Assembly: GCA_963794955.1 (NCBI GenBank)
Contig: CAWCGF010000008.1
Location: 87,302 to 151,301 of the forward strand
Source of the DNA: JAFDVL01 sp963794955
GTDB lineage: Bacteria > Acidobacteriota > Blastocatellia > RBC074
Length of the DNA: 64,000 nucleotides
Direction of reading: 5' to 3'
In this document: positions 26,927 to 35,809 of the stretch, piece after piece
Numbering within the stretch: position 1 is the stretch's first letter
How the letters are laid out: every line of letters starts with the position of its first letter
Translations under genes and position numbers: made by a program
Notes under the pieces: generated by a model
Seen by the model: only the letters and a program-made list of their open reading frames with translations
What the model was told of the DNA's origin: nothing
Database searches by the model: none

Positions 26927-29263
26927 ATGGCAACCGCTACAATTGAAAAAAACACGATAGACGCTTCACCGTCCCCACCAGTTGATACCCGCAAACTGAA
27001 GCTCTTACTGGTCGGTAATCCCAATGTTGGCAAGTCAGTAGTGTTTGGCTACCTTACGGGCAAGTACGTGACGGTATCTAATTATCCAGGCACGACGGTC
27101 GAAGTCTCGCGAGGGGCGATGCGCTATGGCGGGCGCGATTGGGAAGTGATTGACACACCAGGCGTCAATTCGCTGATTCCGCAATCGGACGACGAGCGCG
27201 TGACGCGCGATATGCTGATTACGGGGAAGCCGGATTTGATCGTGCAGGTCGCTGATGCCAAAAATTTGCGCCGCACCTTGTTGGTTACCTCACAGTTGGC
27301 TGAGTTTGGTATCCCGATGGTGCTCGTGCTGAATTTGATGGACGAAGCGCGCAGCCGCAATATCGAAATTGATGCGACAGGATTGAGCGAGCGCTTCGGG
27401 ATTCCTGTGGTCGAAACCGTCGCGATTGATGGTGAGGGCTTGGATCAGTTGCATAAAATTCTCGGTCGTGCGCGTGTCCCGAAAGACCCCTTGCAGGAAG
27501 CGCGTCAAGAATTATTGGAACACGAAAGCTTTGCTGGGACACCGATTGAAAACGGAACCGCGCATTTGCCGCTCTCCCTGACGGTCGAATGGTTGCAAAC
27601 ACGCGATACGGAATTGCGACAGTCTGTCGAAGAAGCGTTGGGTGTCGAGACCAGCGTCGTGACCAGCACGCGCCTACAACTGCGCAAGCTGGCAACACGG
27701 CTGGAAGATTTGCGCCATGGCTTTCTTGATGAAGCCGTCGCAACTTATAAAAAAACTGCGCCTGGTGTTGTAGCAGATGTGCGCGAAAGCAGGGTGTTGC
27801 AACTCGCGCTGGCCTGTTTGCTGCTGGGCTTGAGTTATTTTCTGCTGACGGAAGCCACTCGGCTTTGCAATGCGATCTTTCGCACCAGTCTGCCCACGTT
27901 TTATGACGTAGTGAATAACTGGATCAATCAAAGCGTGCTGCCGCTGGTACAGCCGAAGCTGGGCGTGGCTGGCACGGTTTTGTTCGGGCAGCCAACGCCC
28001 GAAGGCGTGTACGAAAGCGGGTTATTGCATCCGTTTCTGTCGCAATTGTTGCTGCTGGTCGCACCCGTGATGATTCCGTTAGCTTTCGTGATTACACGGT
28101 CAAAAAGCTTTGCCGACAAGCTCGGACGTTGGGCGCGTGATTGGCATACGGGCGTGCCGGTGTTGGCGGTCGTGCTGCTGTTGATGTACGAATTCGTTGG
28201 CGTGATCGGAGCGGGAACGCTGGTAGATTTCATGGAAACCACGCTTTTCAATAACTACCTGACGCCGTTTCTGCAAGGGGTGATGCCAAAAGGTTTCATC
28301 TACGATTTATTAGTCGGCGAATACGGCGCGATTTCGGTTGGCTTGACGTACGCGCTGGCAATCATCCTGCCGATTGTGACTACCTTTTTCATTGCGTTTG
28401 GCTTGTTGGAAGACAGTGGTTACTTGCCGCGCCTGGCGATTTTGTCAGATCGCATCTTTCGCTTTATGGGATTGAATGGCAAGGCGGTTTTGCCGATGGT
28501 GCTGGGGCTTGGTTGCGATACGATGGCGACGATGACGACACGTATTTTGTCCACGAAGAAAGAACGCCTGATTGCGACGATGTTGCTGGCGCTCGGCGTG
28601 CCGTGTTCCGCACAACTGGGCGTCATTCTTGGCATCAGCGCTGGCTTGAGCATCGGCGTGGGCTTGACCGTGTTTGGGGTCGTGCTTTCGCAAATGATGT
28701 TGATCGGCTTTTTGTCTTCCAAGCTGATCAAAGGCGAGCGCGGCGATTTTATCTTTGAGATTCCGCCGATTCGTGTGCCGCAGTTTCGCAATGTCTGGAC
28801 AAAAACGTGGCTTAGGCTGAAGTGGTATGCGAAAGAGGCGCTGCCGTTATTCTTGCTCGGCACGCTGATTCTGTTCATTTTGGATCGCCTGCGCATTCCC
28901 ACCCCCTGGGGCGTGAAAAGCGGGTTGGCGATGATTGAAGCGGGCCTTGCGCCCTTAGTTGAAGGCGTTTTGTACTTGCCGAAGGAAGCTGCACAAGTCT
29001 TGCTGTTGGGCTTTTTGCGACGCGATTACGGCGCGGCTGGCTTGAATGCTATGGTACGGGATGGTTTGCTCAGCCCAGTGCAAATCACGACGGCCTTAAT
29101 TACATTGACGCTCTTCATCCCGTGCATTGCGAACTTCTTTATGATTGTCCGTGAGCAAGGTTTGCGCAAGGCAATGTACATCCTGGCATTCATCACGCCC
29201 TTTGCGATTGCGGTTGGCGGTGCGGTTAGTTGGGCATTACGCACACTTAACATTCATTTCTAA
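26927..29263 (+). CDS. feoB: Ferrous iron transporter FeoB
   Basis: A 778-residue iron(II) permease. The N-terminal GTPase has G1 LLLVGNPNVGKSVVFGYLTG (about 26-45), the conserved NYPGTTVEVSRG switch region, G3 DTPGVNSL and G4 LNLMDEA. The C-terminal half has around eight membrane helices with the FeoB gate repeats GLLEDSGYLPRLAIL and MVLGLGCDTMATMTTRIL, plus PCSAQLGVILGI containing the pore cysteine. Length and motif order are normal. A Fur-like palindrome lies 49 bp upstream, and a FeoA-domain gene follows 12 bp downstream. The N-terminus carries a short Ser/Pro-rich extension. Confidence 0.95.
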   Translation: MATATIEKNTIDASPSPPVDTRKLKLLLVGNPNVGKSVVFGYLTGKYVTVSNYPGTTVEVSRGAMRYGGRDWEVIDTPGVNSLIPQSDDERVTRDMLITGKPDLIVQVADAKNLRRTLLVTSQLAEFGIPMVLVLNLMDEARSRNIEIDATGLSERFGIPVVETVAIDGEGLDQLHKILGRARVPKDPLQEARQELLEHESFAGTPIENGTAHLPLSLTVEWLQTRDTELRQSVEEALGVETSVVTSTRLQLRKLATRLEDLRHGFLDEAVATYKKTAPGVVADVRESRVLQLALACLLLGLSYFLLTEATRLCNAIFRTSLPTFYDVVNNWINQSVLPLVQPKLGVAGTVLFGQPTPEGVYESGLLHPFLSQLLLLVAPVMIPLAFVITRSKSFADKLGRWARDWHTGVPVLAVVLLLMYEFVGVIGAGTLVDFMETTLFNNYLTPFLQGVMPKGFIYDLLVGEYGAISVGLTYALAIILPIVTTFFIAFGLLEDSGYLPRLAILSDRIFRFMGLNGKAVLPMVLGLGCDTMATMTTRILSTKKERLIATMLLALGVPCSAQLGVILGISAGLSIGVGLTVFGVVLSQMMLIGFLSSKLIKGERGDFIFEIPPIRVPQFRNVWTKTWLRLKWYAKEALPLFLLGTLILFILDRLRIPTPWGVKSGLAMIEAGLAPLVEGVLYLPKEAAQVLLLGFLRRDYGAAGLNAMVRDGLLSPVQITTALITLTLFIPCIANFFMIVREQGLRKAMYILAFITPFAIAVGGAVSWALRTLNIHF

Positions 29264-29275
29264 TTCCCCTTGCCC

Positions 29276-29695
29276 ATGAAATGCACAGAAGAACTGGTTG
29301 ATTTGTTGCAACGACTGAACATCAACGCCAGCACCGAAACAATCTCGACTGAAATCCTGGCGGAAGCCGAACACGAAGAACTGATCGTTCGTAACAGCGA
29401 CCACCAGTTTGAACTCACCCCACTCGGCCAGGAAACGCTCACCAACATCAACCAACACCTGATTTCTGCCAATCAACTTAAGCTCCACGAACACGCCAAA
29501 ATCGCCTTTGTCAGCCAACGCAATTACGCGCGTTTTCAAAAGCTCTGTGCGTTTGGTTTGTCCGCTGGCGTACCTGTCATTCTGCGACAAAAATTTCCCA
29601 GCTTTGTGCTTCAATGTGAAGAAACGCAGATCGCGCTGGAAGAGGAAATCGCGCGCGATATTTTTGTGTGGAAAACAGCAGCGTCAATCGGCTAA
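29276..29695 (+). CDS. FeoA-domain protein with N-terminal winged-helix-like region
   Basis: A 139-residue protein. Residues 1-58 look like a small winged-helix module (CTEELVDLLQRLNINAS, AEHEELIVRNSDHQFELTPLGQETL). Residues 65-135 resemble the FeoA SH3-like fold (HAKIAFVSQRNYARFQKLCAFGLSAGVPVILRQKFPSFVLQCEETQIALEEEIARDIFV, quoted in parts): a leading strand, a 'LxxFGLxxGxxVxLRQ' turn and a closing 'xIALEEExAxxIFV'. FeoA partners FeoB in iron(II) uptake. The fused helix-turn-helix-like part recalls the MntR/DtxR architecture or FeoC. The start ATG at 29276 is preferred to the TTG at 29270. The end overlaps the convergent symporter gene by 12 bp. Confidence 0.65.
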   Translation: MKCTEELVDLLQRLNINASTETISTEILAEAEHEELIVRNSDHQFELTPLGQETLTNINQHLISANQLKLHEHAKIAFVSQRNYARFQKLCAFGLSAGVPVILRQKFPSFVLQCEETQIALEEEIARDIFVWKTAASIG

Positions 29696-31081
29696 ATCTG
29701 CGTTTCTCTGCGTCCTCTTCTGCCTGGAATGGAAAACGGTCAGCATCACCACCGCGCCTGCAATGATTCCAAAAATTACCGGCGGCACCCCGAAATAGCC
29801 TTGCCTGTTACTCGCGTAGTGAACCGCGAACGTTATTCCCACCGAAGCAATCATCGAAGCCAGCGCCGCCTGCGCGGAAACTCGTTTTAAATACAAGCCT
29901 GCCATTATCGGCAACAGCAGCGCCGCCGTCAGCAACGTATAAAAAATCGTAAGCGCCAAGTACACTGTCTCTAACCAAACCGCCAGCAAGGTGCCGAACA
30001 CTCCGCAAATCATTGCGGTCATTCGTGCCACCTGCATCAATCGTTTGTCATCCGCCTTCGGATTCAAATAGGCTTTGTACAAATCTTTGCTTAGCGAAGT
30101 CGTCAGCATAAACAGCACCGCGTCAGCCGCGCTCAGCTCGGCGGCAAAGATGGCCGCGAGCAACAATCCTCCCAGCCAGAAGGGGAGTGCATTTGTCAGT
30201 AACATCGGCAGCGCCGCCTCACTATTCGCCAGTGCAGGAAAATGTTCTTTAGCTGCCAGCCCCAGCAACGCGGGAACGATGGCAAACAGCAGCAGGCCAA
30301 GCGCGTTTATCCCGACACCCAGTCGCGCCGCCTTTTCATCACGCGCCGCAAAGACCTTTTGCAAAATGCCGGGCGAGACAATAAAGGCAGGAGTAAAGGT
30401 CGCCAGGTAAAAAAGTGGCGTGGCGAAAGACGCTGAAGTGAGTTTGAAGGTGTAATCAATGCGCTCCGATGGCGCTGCCGGTTGAGTTAGCAAATATGCG
30501 ACTGCCAGCGAAAAGCCCAGTAGTTTTACCGCCAACTGCAACACGTTCACGCGCACTGCCGTATGCAAACCGCCAAGCGAAAAGTACGCCGTCACCACCG
30601 TGGCTGCGATCAAATATCCCGTCGTCTTGCCAATCCCCGCCACCGCATTCAGCAATGCGGAGCCACCAATCAATTGCCCGGCGAAAATAATCAGCGCGCC
30701 AATCCACAACAACACTGATGCCAGGTTGCGCACGCTTTTGCTGTAGCGGAATTCCAGATAATCGCCGACTGTATACAAATTCTGATCCCGCGCCACCCGC
30801 CAAATCTTCGGCGCAATTGTCAACGCCAGCAGCAATGAACCAATCCCCGCCGCCCCTACCCACCACCACGCGGCTAAGCCAACGCGATAGCCCAACCCTG
30901 TTGCTCCAATCGTCGAACCCGCGCCTATATTAGCTGCGAGCAAGGTTGTGGCAATCAAGCCCGCACCAAGTTCGCGTCCTGCGACAAAAAAATCGCTGGA
31001 AGTTTTGGAGCGCCGCGCAACGTACATGCCCAGCGCGATCATTAAGAGGGCATAAAAGATGAGAATGACTAGGTAGGTCAT
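29684..31081 (-). CDS. Sodium:solute symporter family protein
   Basis: A 465-residue membrane transporter of the SSS (SLC5/LeuT-fold) family with about thirteen hydrophobic segments. Typical motifs include FFVAGRELGAGLIATTLLAANIGAGSTIG at the start of the core, LYTVGDYLEFRYSKSVR in the first half, and AAIFAAELSAADAVLFMLTTSLSKDLYK near residue 320. The last corresponds to the conserved 'AAxxSTxDSxLL' sodium-site region, here with Ala-Asp. The substrate is unknown. It is the last gene of a minus-strand operon and begins 9 bp after the P1 peptidase stop, so it may import the peptidase's products. Confidence 0.88.
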   Translation of the reverse strand: MTYLVILIFYALLMIALGMYVARRSKTSSDFFVAGRELGAGLIATTLLAANIGAGSTIGATGLGYRVGLAAWWWVGAAGIGSLLLALTIAPKIWRVARDQNLYTVGDYLEFRYSKSVRNLASVLLWIGALIIFAGQLIGGSALLNAVAGIGKTTGYLIAATVVTAYFSLGGLHTAVRVNVLQLAVKLLGFSLAVAYLLTQPAAPSERIDYTFKLTSASFATPLFYLATFTPAFIVSPGILQKVFAARDEKAARLGVGINALGLLLFAIVPALLGLAAKEHFPALANSEAALPMLLTNALPFWLGGLLLAAIFAAELSAADAVLFMLTTSLSKDLYKAYLNPKADDKRLMQVARMTAMICGVFGTLLAVWLETVYLALTIFYTLLTAALLLPIMAGLYLKRVSAQAALASMIASVGITFAVHYASNRQGYFGVPPVIFGIIAGAVVMLTVFHSRQKRTQRNADLAD

Positions 31082-31090
31082 CAGAACAGC

Positions 31091-32131
31091 TTAGAAGTCA
31101 GAGACACTCGGCAAACTGGGCAATCCTTTGGCTGCTTTCACCGCTCGCACAATTGCTTGCGCCATTGCTTCCGCCGCAATCGCACCGAGCAATGTAACGT
31201 TAGCCACCTTTTCCACCTTGCCCGTCGCCAGCGCGAAAATCGTATCGCCATCAAACATCGTGTGCGCCGGATTGATCGTACGCGCCAAGCCATCGTGTGC
31301 CATTTGCGCAATCTTCTGGCATTCGGCTTTGGTGAGTTTGGCATCGGTAGCGACAACACCAATCGTCGTATTCGTGCCGCCCAGCAGCGGCGGCGGGTTT
31401 TCGCCACGTAAGATCGCAGGCATCGCCCCCATCAGCTTTTTGCCATCGGGCGTGCGTGCTCCGGCTAGTAATTTACCGTTCTCAAATAAATCGCCGACGC
31501 TGTTGACGGCAACGAGGGCACCGACGGTAAAACCATTTGGTAACTTGATCGCAGCCGTGCCAAGACCGCCTTTCATCGCGCGATTCATCCCGAACAATTT
31601 GCCGATGGTTGCGCCCGCGCCTGCGCCTACATTGCCTTCGACTGGCATTTTGTCCGAAGCATTTTTGCAGGCTTCATAACCTGCGCTCGCATCGGGACGA
31701 ATCTTGGCATCCCCGATAGCGAGGTCAAAGAGAATCGCCGCCGGAACAATCGGCACTTTCGCTACGCCGACGTCGTAACCGATGCCACGCTCTTCCAAAT
31801 ATTTCACAACGCCTGTTGCGGTGTCCAAGCCGAATGCGCTGCCGCCGGACAGCACAATCGCGTGAACCTGTTGCACCAGATTTTTTGGATCAAGCAAATC
31901 GGTTTCGCGCGTGCCGGGAGCCGCGCCACGCACGTCTACGCCTGCGGTTGCGCCTGCTTCGGTGAGGATGACGGTGCAACCAGTGGGACGGCGTTTGTCG
32001 GTGAAGTGACCAACCTTGATGCCTGCGACATCGGTGATCGCGGTTTTGTTGGTTTGCGCGAAGGCTGGAACATGCGCGGCGAGCGAAAACCCAAGCGAGC
32101 CGTGCAGTAAGTCGCGACGAGAGAACTTCAT
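31091..32131 (-). CDS. P1 (DmpA-type) family peptidase, Tat-exported
   Basis: About 346 residues. It begins with a twin-arginine-type signal, KFSRRDLLHGSLGFSLAAHVPAFAQ, followed by the DmpA/BapA-like P1 fold: ITDVAGIKVGHFTDKRRPTGCTVIL, IVLSGGSAFGLDTATGVVKYLEE and VGAGAGATIGKLFG. Then comes the autoprocessing region KGGLGTAAIKLPNGFTVGALVAVNSVGD and the late NTTIGVVATDAKLTKAECQKIA. Family enzymes are N-terminal nucleophile aminopeptidases that cleave themselves; the nucleophile is usually Ser, and Thr or Gly occurs near this site. Its ATG overlaps the upstream symporter stop (ATGA), which fixes the start and indicates coupling. Confidence 0.85.
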   Translation of the reverse strand: MKFSRRDLLHGSLGFSLAAHVPAFAQTNKTAITDVAGIKVGHFTDKRRPTGCTVILTEAGATAGVDVRGAAPGTRETDLLDPKNLVQQVHAIVLSGGSAFGLDTATGVVKYLEERGIGYDVGVAKVPIVPAAILFDLAIGDAKIRPDASAGYEACKNASDKMPVEGNVGAGAGATIGKLFGMNRAMKGGLGTAAIKLPNGFTVGALVAVNSVGDLFENGKLLAGARTPDGKKLMGAMPAILRGENPPPLLGGTNTTIGVVATDAKLTKAECQKIAQMAHDGLARTINPAHTMFDGDTIFALATGKVEKVANVTLLGAIAAEAMAQAIVRAVKAAKGLPSLPSVSDF

Positions 32132-33798
32132 ACCTGCACCTTTTTGTTGGGGACAATCCAACTAATCAACATTCCGACGACCACAACGGTGACGCATCCA
32201 ACGAGGTTATACCAAAGAAAGCTGATCTTCGTGGTGTTGCTGACAATCGCAACTGACGCGATGCCTGCGATCAAGCCAACGAATGCACCAGTGCCCGTTG
32301 CGCGCTTCGTGCCAATCGCCAAGACAAACACCCCAAGCAACGAGCCATAAAAGAACGAGCCGAATTTGTTGACGACTTCGATCAACGAACCCAGCCGCGA
32401 AGCGTACAAGGCAACCACGCAGGCAAAGATGCCCCACAAGCCGGTCGAGAGTTTGGCCACGCGCAAATACTGTGCATCGGTCGCCGCCGTGTTGATGTGA
32501 CGGCGATAAAAATCAATCACGGTCGCGGTCGAAAGTGAACTCAGTTCAGCGGAGATCGAAGACATCGCGGCGGCAAAAATCGCAGCAATGATGAGGCCGA
32601 CAACGCCTGCGGGCATGTAGGTTGTGACGAAGGTGGGGAAGATATAGTTCACATCGCTAAAGCTGGAACTATTGTTGGCCTTTTTGACTAACTCTGAAGC
32701 ACGTTTGCGAAGCTCGGTGATGGACTGATTCGCTGCCACATAGCTTTGTTTGGCGGCCTGATCGCCAGCAAAGTTAGTGGCTGCTTGTTGGCGCGTTGCA
32801 AAGGTTCTTTCGTACTCGGCGAGCAGTTTGTCGTACTCGGCCTTGTAGCTGCTTTGCTGAACTTTGGCCACATCGTCTACTTTGAAAAGCATCGGCGGTT
32901 GCACGAATTGATAAAACACAAACACCATCACGCCAATGAACAGCACGCCGAACTGCATTGGGATTTTGACGAAGGCGCTCATCAAGAGCGAAGTCCGCCC
33001 TTCGTCCACGGAACGCGAAGTTAAGAATCGCTGCACCTGGCTTTGATCGCAGCCGAAATACGAGAGAAACAAAAACAAAGCCGCGATGGTGCCTGACCAA
33101 AATGTGTAGGTTTCCGTTAAGCTGAAACTGAAATCCACGGTTTTCAATTTGCCTGCCGCGCCTGCTAAATTGAGCGCATCGCCCATCGAAACGCCCACGG
33201 GAAATTTGCCGACGATGACAAAGATGCACACGCCCATCCCGATAAAAATCATAATCATCTGTTTTACGTCCGTCCACGTCACGGCCTGCACGCCGCCGAA
33301 CATCGTGTAGATCACCGTCGTCAATCCCATTACCAACACGGTCGTCGTCTCGTTCCAGCCCAGCACGATAGACAAAATCACGGAAGGCGCAGAGATGATG
33401 ACGCCGCAGCTCATGCCGCGTTGAATCAGAAACAGCAGGCTTGCCAATGCGCGTGTCTTCGCGTCGAAGCGACGTTCCAGATATTCATACGCCGTGAAGA
33501 CTTTGGCGCGGTAGAAGAAGGGAACTACGGTGACGCACAAAATCACCATCGCAATCGGCAGTCCGAAATAGAATTGCACAAAGCGCATGCCGTCGTTGTA
33601 GGCCTGTCCCGTTGCTCCCACCAGCGTGATGGCCGAAAGCTGCGTCGCCATTACGGACAAGCCTACGGCCCACCACGGCAGGCTGCGATTGGCCAGGAAA
33701 TAGCCTTCGACTTCGTGGCTCTTTTTCGTGAGGCGCAGGCCGTCGTAAACAATGTAGATGAGATAGGCAGCGACAATGATCCAGTCGAGGGTTTTCAT
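32128..33798 (-). CDS. Sodium:solute symporter (SglT-like)
   Basis: A 556-residue transporter of the SSS family with roughly fourteen membrane segments. Recognisable regions are HEVEGYFLANRSLPWWAVGLSVMATQLSAITLVG, FYRAKVFTAYEYLERRFD, TMFGGVQAVTWTDVKQM and AAIFAAAMSSISAELSSLSTATVIDFYRR, the sodium-binding helix with its Ser/Thr pattern. A hydrophilic, lysine-rich insertion (about residues 300-375) separates two helices, as in some sugar or sialic-acid symporters. A 38-residue membrane peptide gene lies 9 bp upstream, and the P1 peptidase gene overlaps the stop by 4 bp, so all three belong to one transcript. Confidence 0.88.
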   Translation of the reverse strand: MKTLDWIIVAAYLIYIVYDGLRLTKKSHEVEGYFLANRSLPWWAVGLSVMATQLSAITLVGATGQAYNDGMRFVQFYFGLPIAMVILCVTVVPFFYRAKVFTAYEYLERRFDAKTRALASLLFLIQRGMSCGVIISAPSVILSIVLGWNETTTVLVMGLTTVIYTMFGGVQAVTWTDVKQMIMIFIGMGVCIFVIVGKFPVGVSMGDALNLAGAAGKLKTVDFSFSLTETYTFWSGTIAALFLFLSYFGCDQSQVQRFLTSRSVDEGRTSLLMSAFVKIPMQFGVLFIGVMVFVFYQFVQPPMLFKVDDVAKVQQSSYKAEYDKLLAEYERTFATRQQAATNFAGDQAAKQSYVAANQSITELRKRASELVKKANNSSSFSDVNYIFPTFVTTYMPAGVVGLIIAAIFAAAMSSISAELSSLSTATVIDFYRRHINTAATDAQYLRVAKLSTGLWGIFACVVALYASRLGSLIEVVNKFGSFFYGSLLGVFVLAIGTKRATGTGAFVGLIAGIASVAIVSNTTKISFLWYNLVGCVTVVVVGMLISWIVPNKKVQV

Positions 33799-33807
33799 AA
33801 GTTAGGG

Positions 33808-33924
33808 CTACTCAAACGATTTAGAGAAAAGCCAGAGCGCGGCGATGACGGCAATTGTGACGATGATGACGGCGAGGTAGACGCGGTTCCAGTGCGCGTA
33901 TTCCTGCTCTTCGGGATTAGCCAT
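33808..33924 (-). CDS. Small single-pass membrane peptide (38 residues)
   Basis: A short gene easily missed. It reads MANPEEQEYAHWNRVYLAV followed by IIVTIAVIAALWLFSKSFE, that is an acidic N-terminus, one strong transmembrane helix (about residues 14-33) and a short tail. Its ATG overlaps the stop of the decarboxylase gene by 8 bp, and its stop is 9 bp before the symporter start. GGAGG lies about ten bases before its ATG, inside the decarboxylase gene. Such peptides occur next to SSS symporters as possible small subunits. This is inferred from position and is not known for this family. Confidence 0.7.
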   Translation of the reverse strand: MANPEEQEYAHWNRVYLAVIIVTIAVIAALWLFSKSFE

Positions 33925-35281
33925 TTTTCAATGCCTCCAAAACTCGTTGGTGTAGTTGGGGAACGTAGCGCAAATGCTCCGGCTTCATCAAGACGCTGCG
34001 GAACACGGTCAGCATGGGCGCGTCCCAAATCAGGTCATCGAAGGGCTTGAGCAGATGCGGTTTCGCATTCATTTTTGCCAGATAAATCGGATGTTGTGGG
34101 TCGTCCATTAACTCGGCAAAGACGCAATGTACGGCTTCGCTGATGGCAGAGACGCGCTTGTCTTTTAGCTTCGGGAAAAACGCGACGATGTCGAGCGAGG
34201 GGGCGGTAACCAATTGCAATGCGTCGCTTTGTTCGATCAACTTCGCCCATTCCAATGCGGCTTGCCTGGTTTTTTGGAGCACTGCGCCTAAGCCTTCATT
34301 GGCCTGCAACGGGAAGCATTGCAGCGTTGCCCACAAGGCCGCTGCGGCTGCGCCTGCCCGTGAACATTCCAGGCTGATTTCGCCTAAGTGCAATTCGTTG
34401 GAGGTGAAATATGTGTACGGCGAATCGTGTATATAGAAACGCCCAACCGTCGGATCACGAAAGAGCACCGAGCCGCAGCCGTAGGGTTGCAGGCCGTGTT
34501 TATGCGGGTCTACAACGATGCTGTCACACTGGGCGATGGCACAAAAGGCGGCGGCATCATTTTTGTGCAGGGCTTCGGTTTCAGTCAGCAGCTTGAAAAA
34601 GCCGCCGTATGCAGCGTCAACGTGAAGGCGAAACTCGAACTCGTTTTGTAAGGCGATTGCTTCATGAATTGGGTCAACCGCGCCGAGCGAAGTTGTGCCG
34701 GGCGTCATTACTACGGTGCCAATCGTGCCTGTGCTTAGCTTCGTGCGTAAGTCGTCCAACTCCATCCGGCCTTGGCGGTCGGCGGCGATTTCGACATTTT
34801 GCGCACCGATGACTTCGCACATGCGGCTGTGCGTGTAATGTGATTCGGATGAATGCGCGATGGCTTTGTCGGGATGAAGCTGGCGCGCTATCCACAAGGC
34901 TTCGAGATTGGCAATGGTGCCGCTCGAAGTCAGGTGGCCGAGATGCTGCGGGAAGCCAAACATCTGCGCGAGTGCCGCAATGACTTCGGTTTCCATCTGC
35001 GCCGTTGCGGGGCCACCGTCCAACGCATGATTGTTCGGATTGATTTGCTGTGCGAGGAAATAGGCGATGGCAGCGATTTCGTGCGGCGGCTTTAGCATTT
35101 GCCCGGCATAGCTCGGATGCCAGAAAGGGTAGTTGTTGTGCAAGCGTGCGATCAGTGCGGCGATGACTTCGCGCGCTTTGGCTTCCGGTATACGCAAGGT
35201 TTCGTCGCTTTGATAATCGTGCCATCGCGCTTGCAGGCCAGAAAGTTGTTGTATGCCGTCGAGCAGTAATTCCGTGTTCAT
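33917..35281 (-). CDS. PLP-dependent group II decarboxylase-like protein
   Basis: A 454-residue PLP enzyme of the group II amino-acid decarboxylase/aminotransferase-like family. Motifs: HPSYAGQMLKPPHEIAAIAYFLAQQINPNNHALDGGPA near the start, LTSSGTIANLEALWIARQ (phosphate loop), HVDAAYGGFF with the Asp that binds the pyridine nitrogen, and VVDPHKHGLQPYGCGSVLFRD carrying the Schiff-base Lys. It would decarboxylate an amino acid (or perform a related PLP reaction); substrate unknown. It sits 10 bp after the DUF4157 gene and overlaps the small membrane-peptide gene. With the P1 peptidase and two symporters it suggests peptide or amino-acid use. Confidence 0.85.
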   Translation of the reverse strand: MNTELLLDGIQQLSGLQARWHDYQSDETLRIPEAKAREVIAALIARLHNNYPFWHPSYAGQMLKPPHEIAAIAYFLAQQINPNNHALDGGPATAQMETEVIAALAQMFGFPQHLGHLTSSGTIANLEALWIARQLHPDKAIAHSSESHYTHSRMCEVIGAQNVEIAADRQGRMELDDLRTKLSTGTIGTVVMTPGTTSLGAVDPIHEAIALQNEFEFRLHVDAAYGGFFKLLTETEALHKNDAAAFCAIAQCDSIVVDPHKHGLQPYGCGSVLFRDPTVGRFYIHDSPYTYFTSNELHLGEISLECSRAGAAAAALWATLQCFPLQANEGLGAVLQKTRQAALEWAKLIEQSDALQLVTAPSLDIVAFFPKLKDKRVSAISEAVHCVFAELMDDPQHPIYLAKMNAKPHLLKPFDDLIWDAPMLTVFRSVLMKPEHLRYVPQLHQRVLEALKNG

Positions 35282-35291
35282 AATTTGGGAA

Positions 35292-35747
35292 TCAGGATTC
35301 GGTATTTTTGTGCGTCAGGTTCAGACTCAATAGATCGCTGTAAATTCTCTCTTCCATCGCGCGGGCTTCGATCTCGAATTCGTTGTAATAGTACGCGTGA
35401 TTGAGGTTGCGATGGGCTTGATACTGCTTGCCCCAATTGGTTAAGTAGCGGGCGCGAAAGCGCCATTTGCCGTGCTGTTGAAATTGCACGCTGTGCATGA
35501 CTTCGTGTCCAATCAGCGCAATGCCTGCAATCGAATCGGGGTCGAATGCCCCCGGCTTAAAGAAGATATGATTGCCATCCGTATACGCAGTCGCATCCAT
35601 CGTGACATAAAACGGAATGCCTTCAAAGACGCGAATCTTGTCTAACTCAAAAGCGGGGAAGTAGGGGGCCAGAATTTCTTTGACGTGATCGGGTAACGGT
35701 TGCGCCTTTGACTTGTCCGCTCGCAAAATGCGACCCCGTTTATTCAT
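35292..35747 (-). CDS. DUF4157-like protein with HExxH motif
   Basis: A 151-residue protein. It has the DUF4157 layout: a basic start, LPDHVKEILAPYFPAFELDKIRVFEG, AYTDGNHIFFKPGAFD and IAGIALIGHEVMHSVQFQQHG. The HEVMH motif is a zincin (HExxH) metal site, so peptidase activity is possible. The family often appears in toxin or injection-system contexts; here it is stand-alone. No signal peptide is visible. It sits inside a minus-strand operon between a GNAT gene (25 bp) and the PLP decarboxylase gene (10 bp). Confidence 0.8.
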   Translation of the reverse strand: MNKRGRILRADKSKAQPLPDHVKEILAPYFPAFELDKIRVFEGIPFYVTMDATAYTDGNHIFFKPGAFDPDSIAGIALIGHEVMHSVQFQQHGKWRFRARYLTNWGKQYQAHRNLNHAYYYNEFEIEARAMEERIYSDLLSLNLTHKNTES

Positions 35748-35749
35748 GC

Positions 35750-35809
35750 GCCAACTTCTCCCTTGCCAACTTCTATCCCGCCAACTTCTCCCCTGCCAAC
35801 TTCTCCAAT
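35750..35809. repeat. Four-copy 15-bp tandem repeat across a gene end
   Basis: Four units of GCCAACTTCTCCCNT stand head to tail. Copies 3 and 4 and part of copy 2 lie in the last codons of the GNAT gene, where they encode repeats of KLAGE. The rest extends through its stop into the gap before the DUF4157 gene. The unit length is a multiple of three, so copy-number change would lengthen or shorten the protein tail without shifting frame. Confidence 0.85.
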
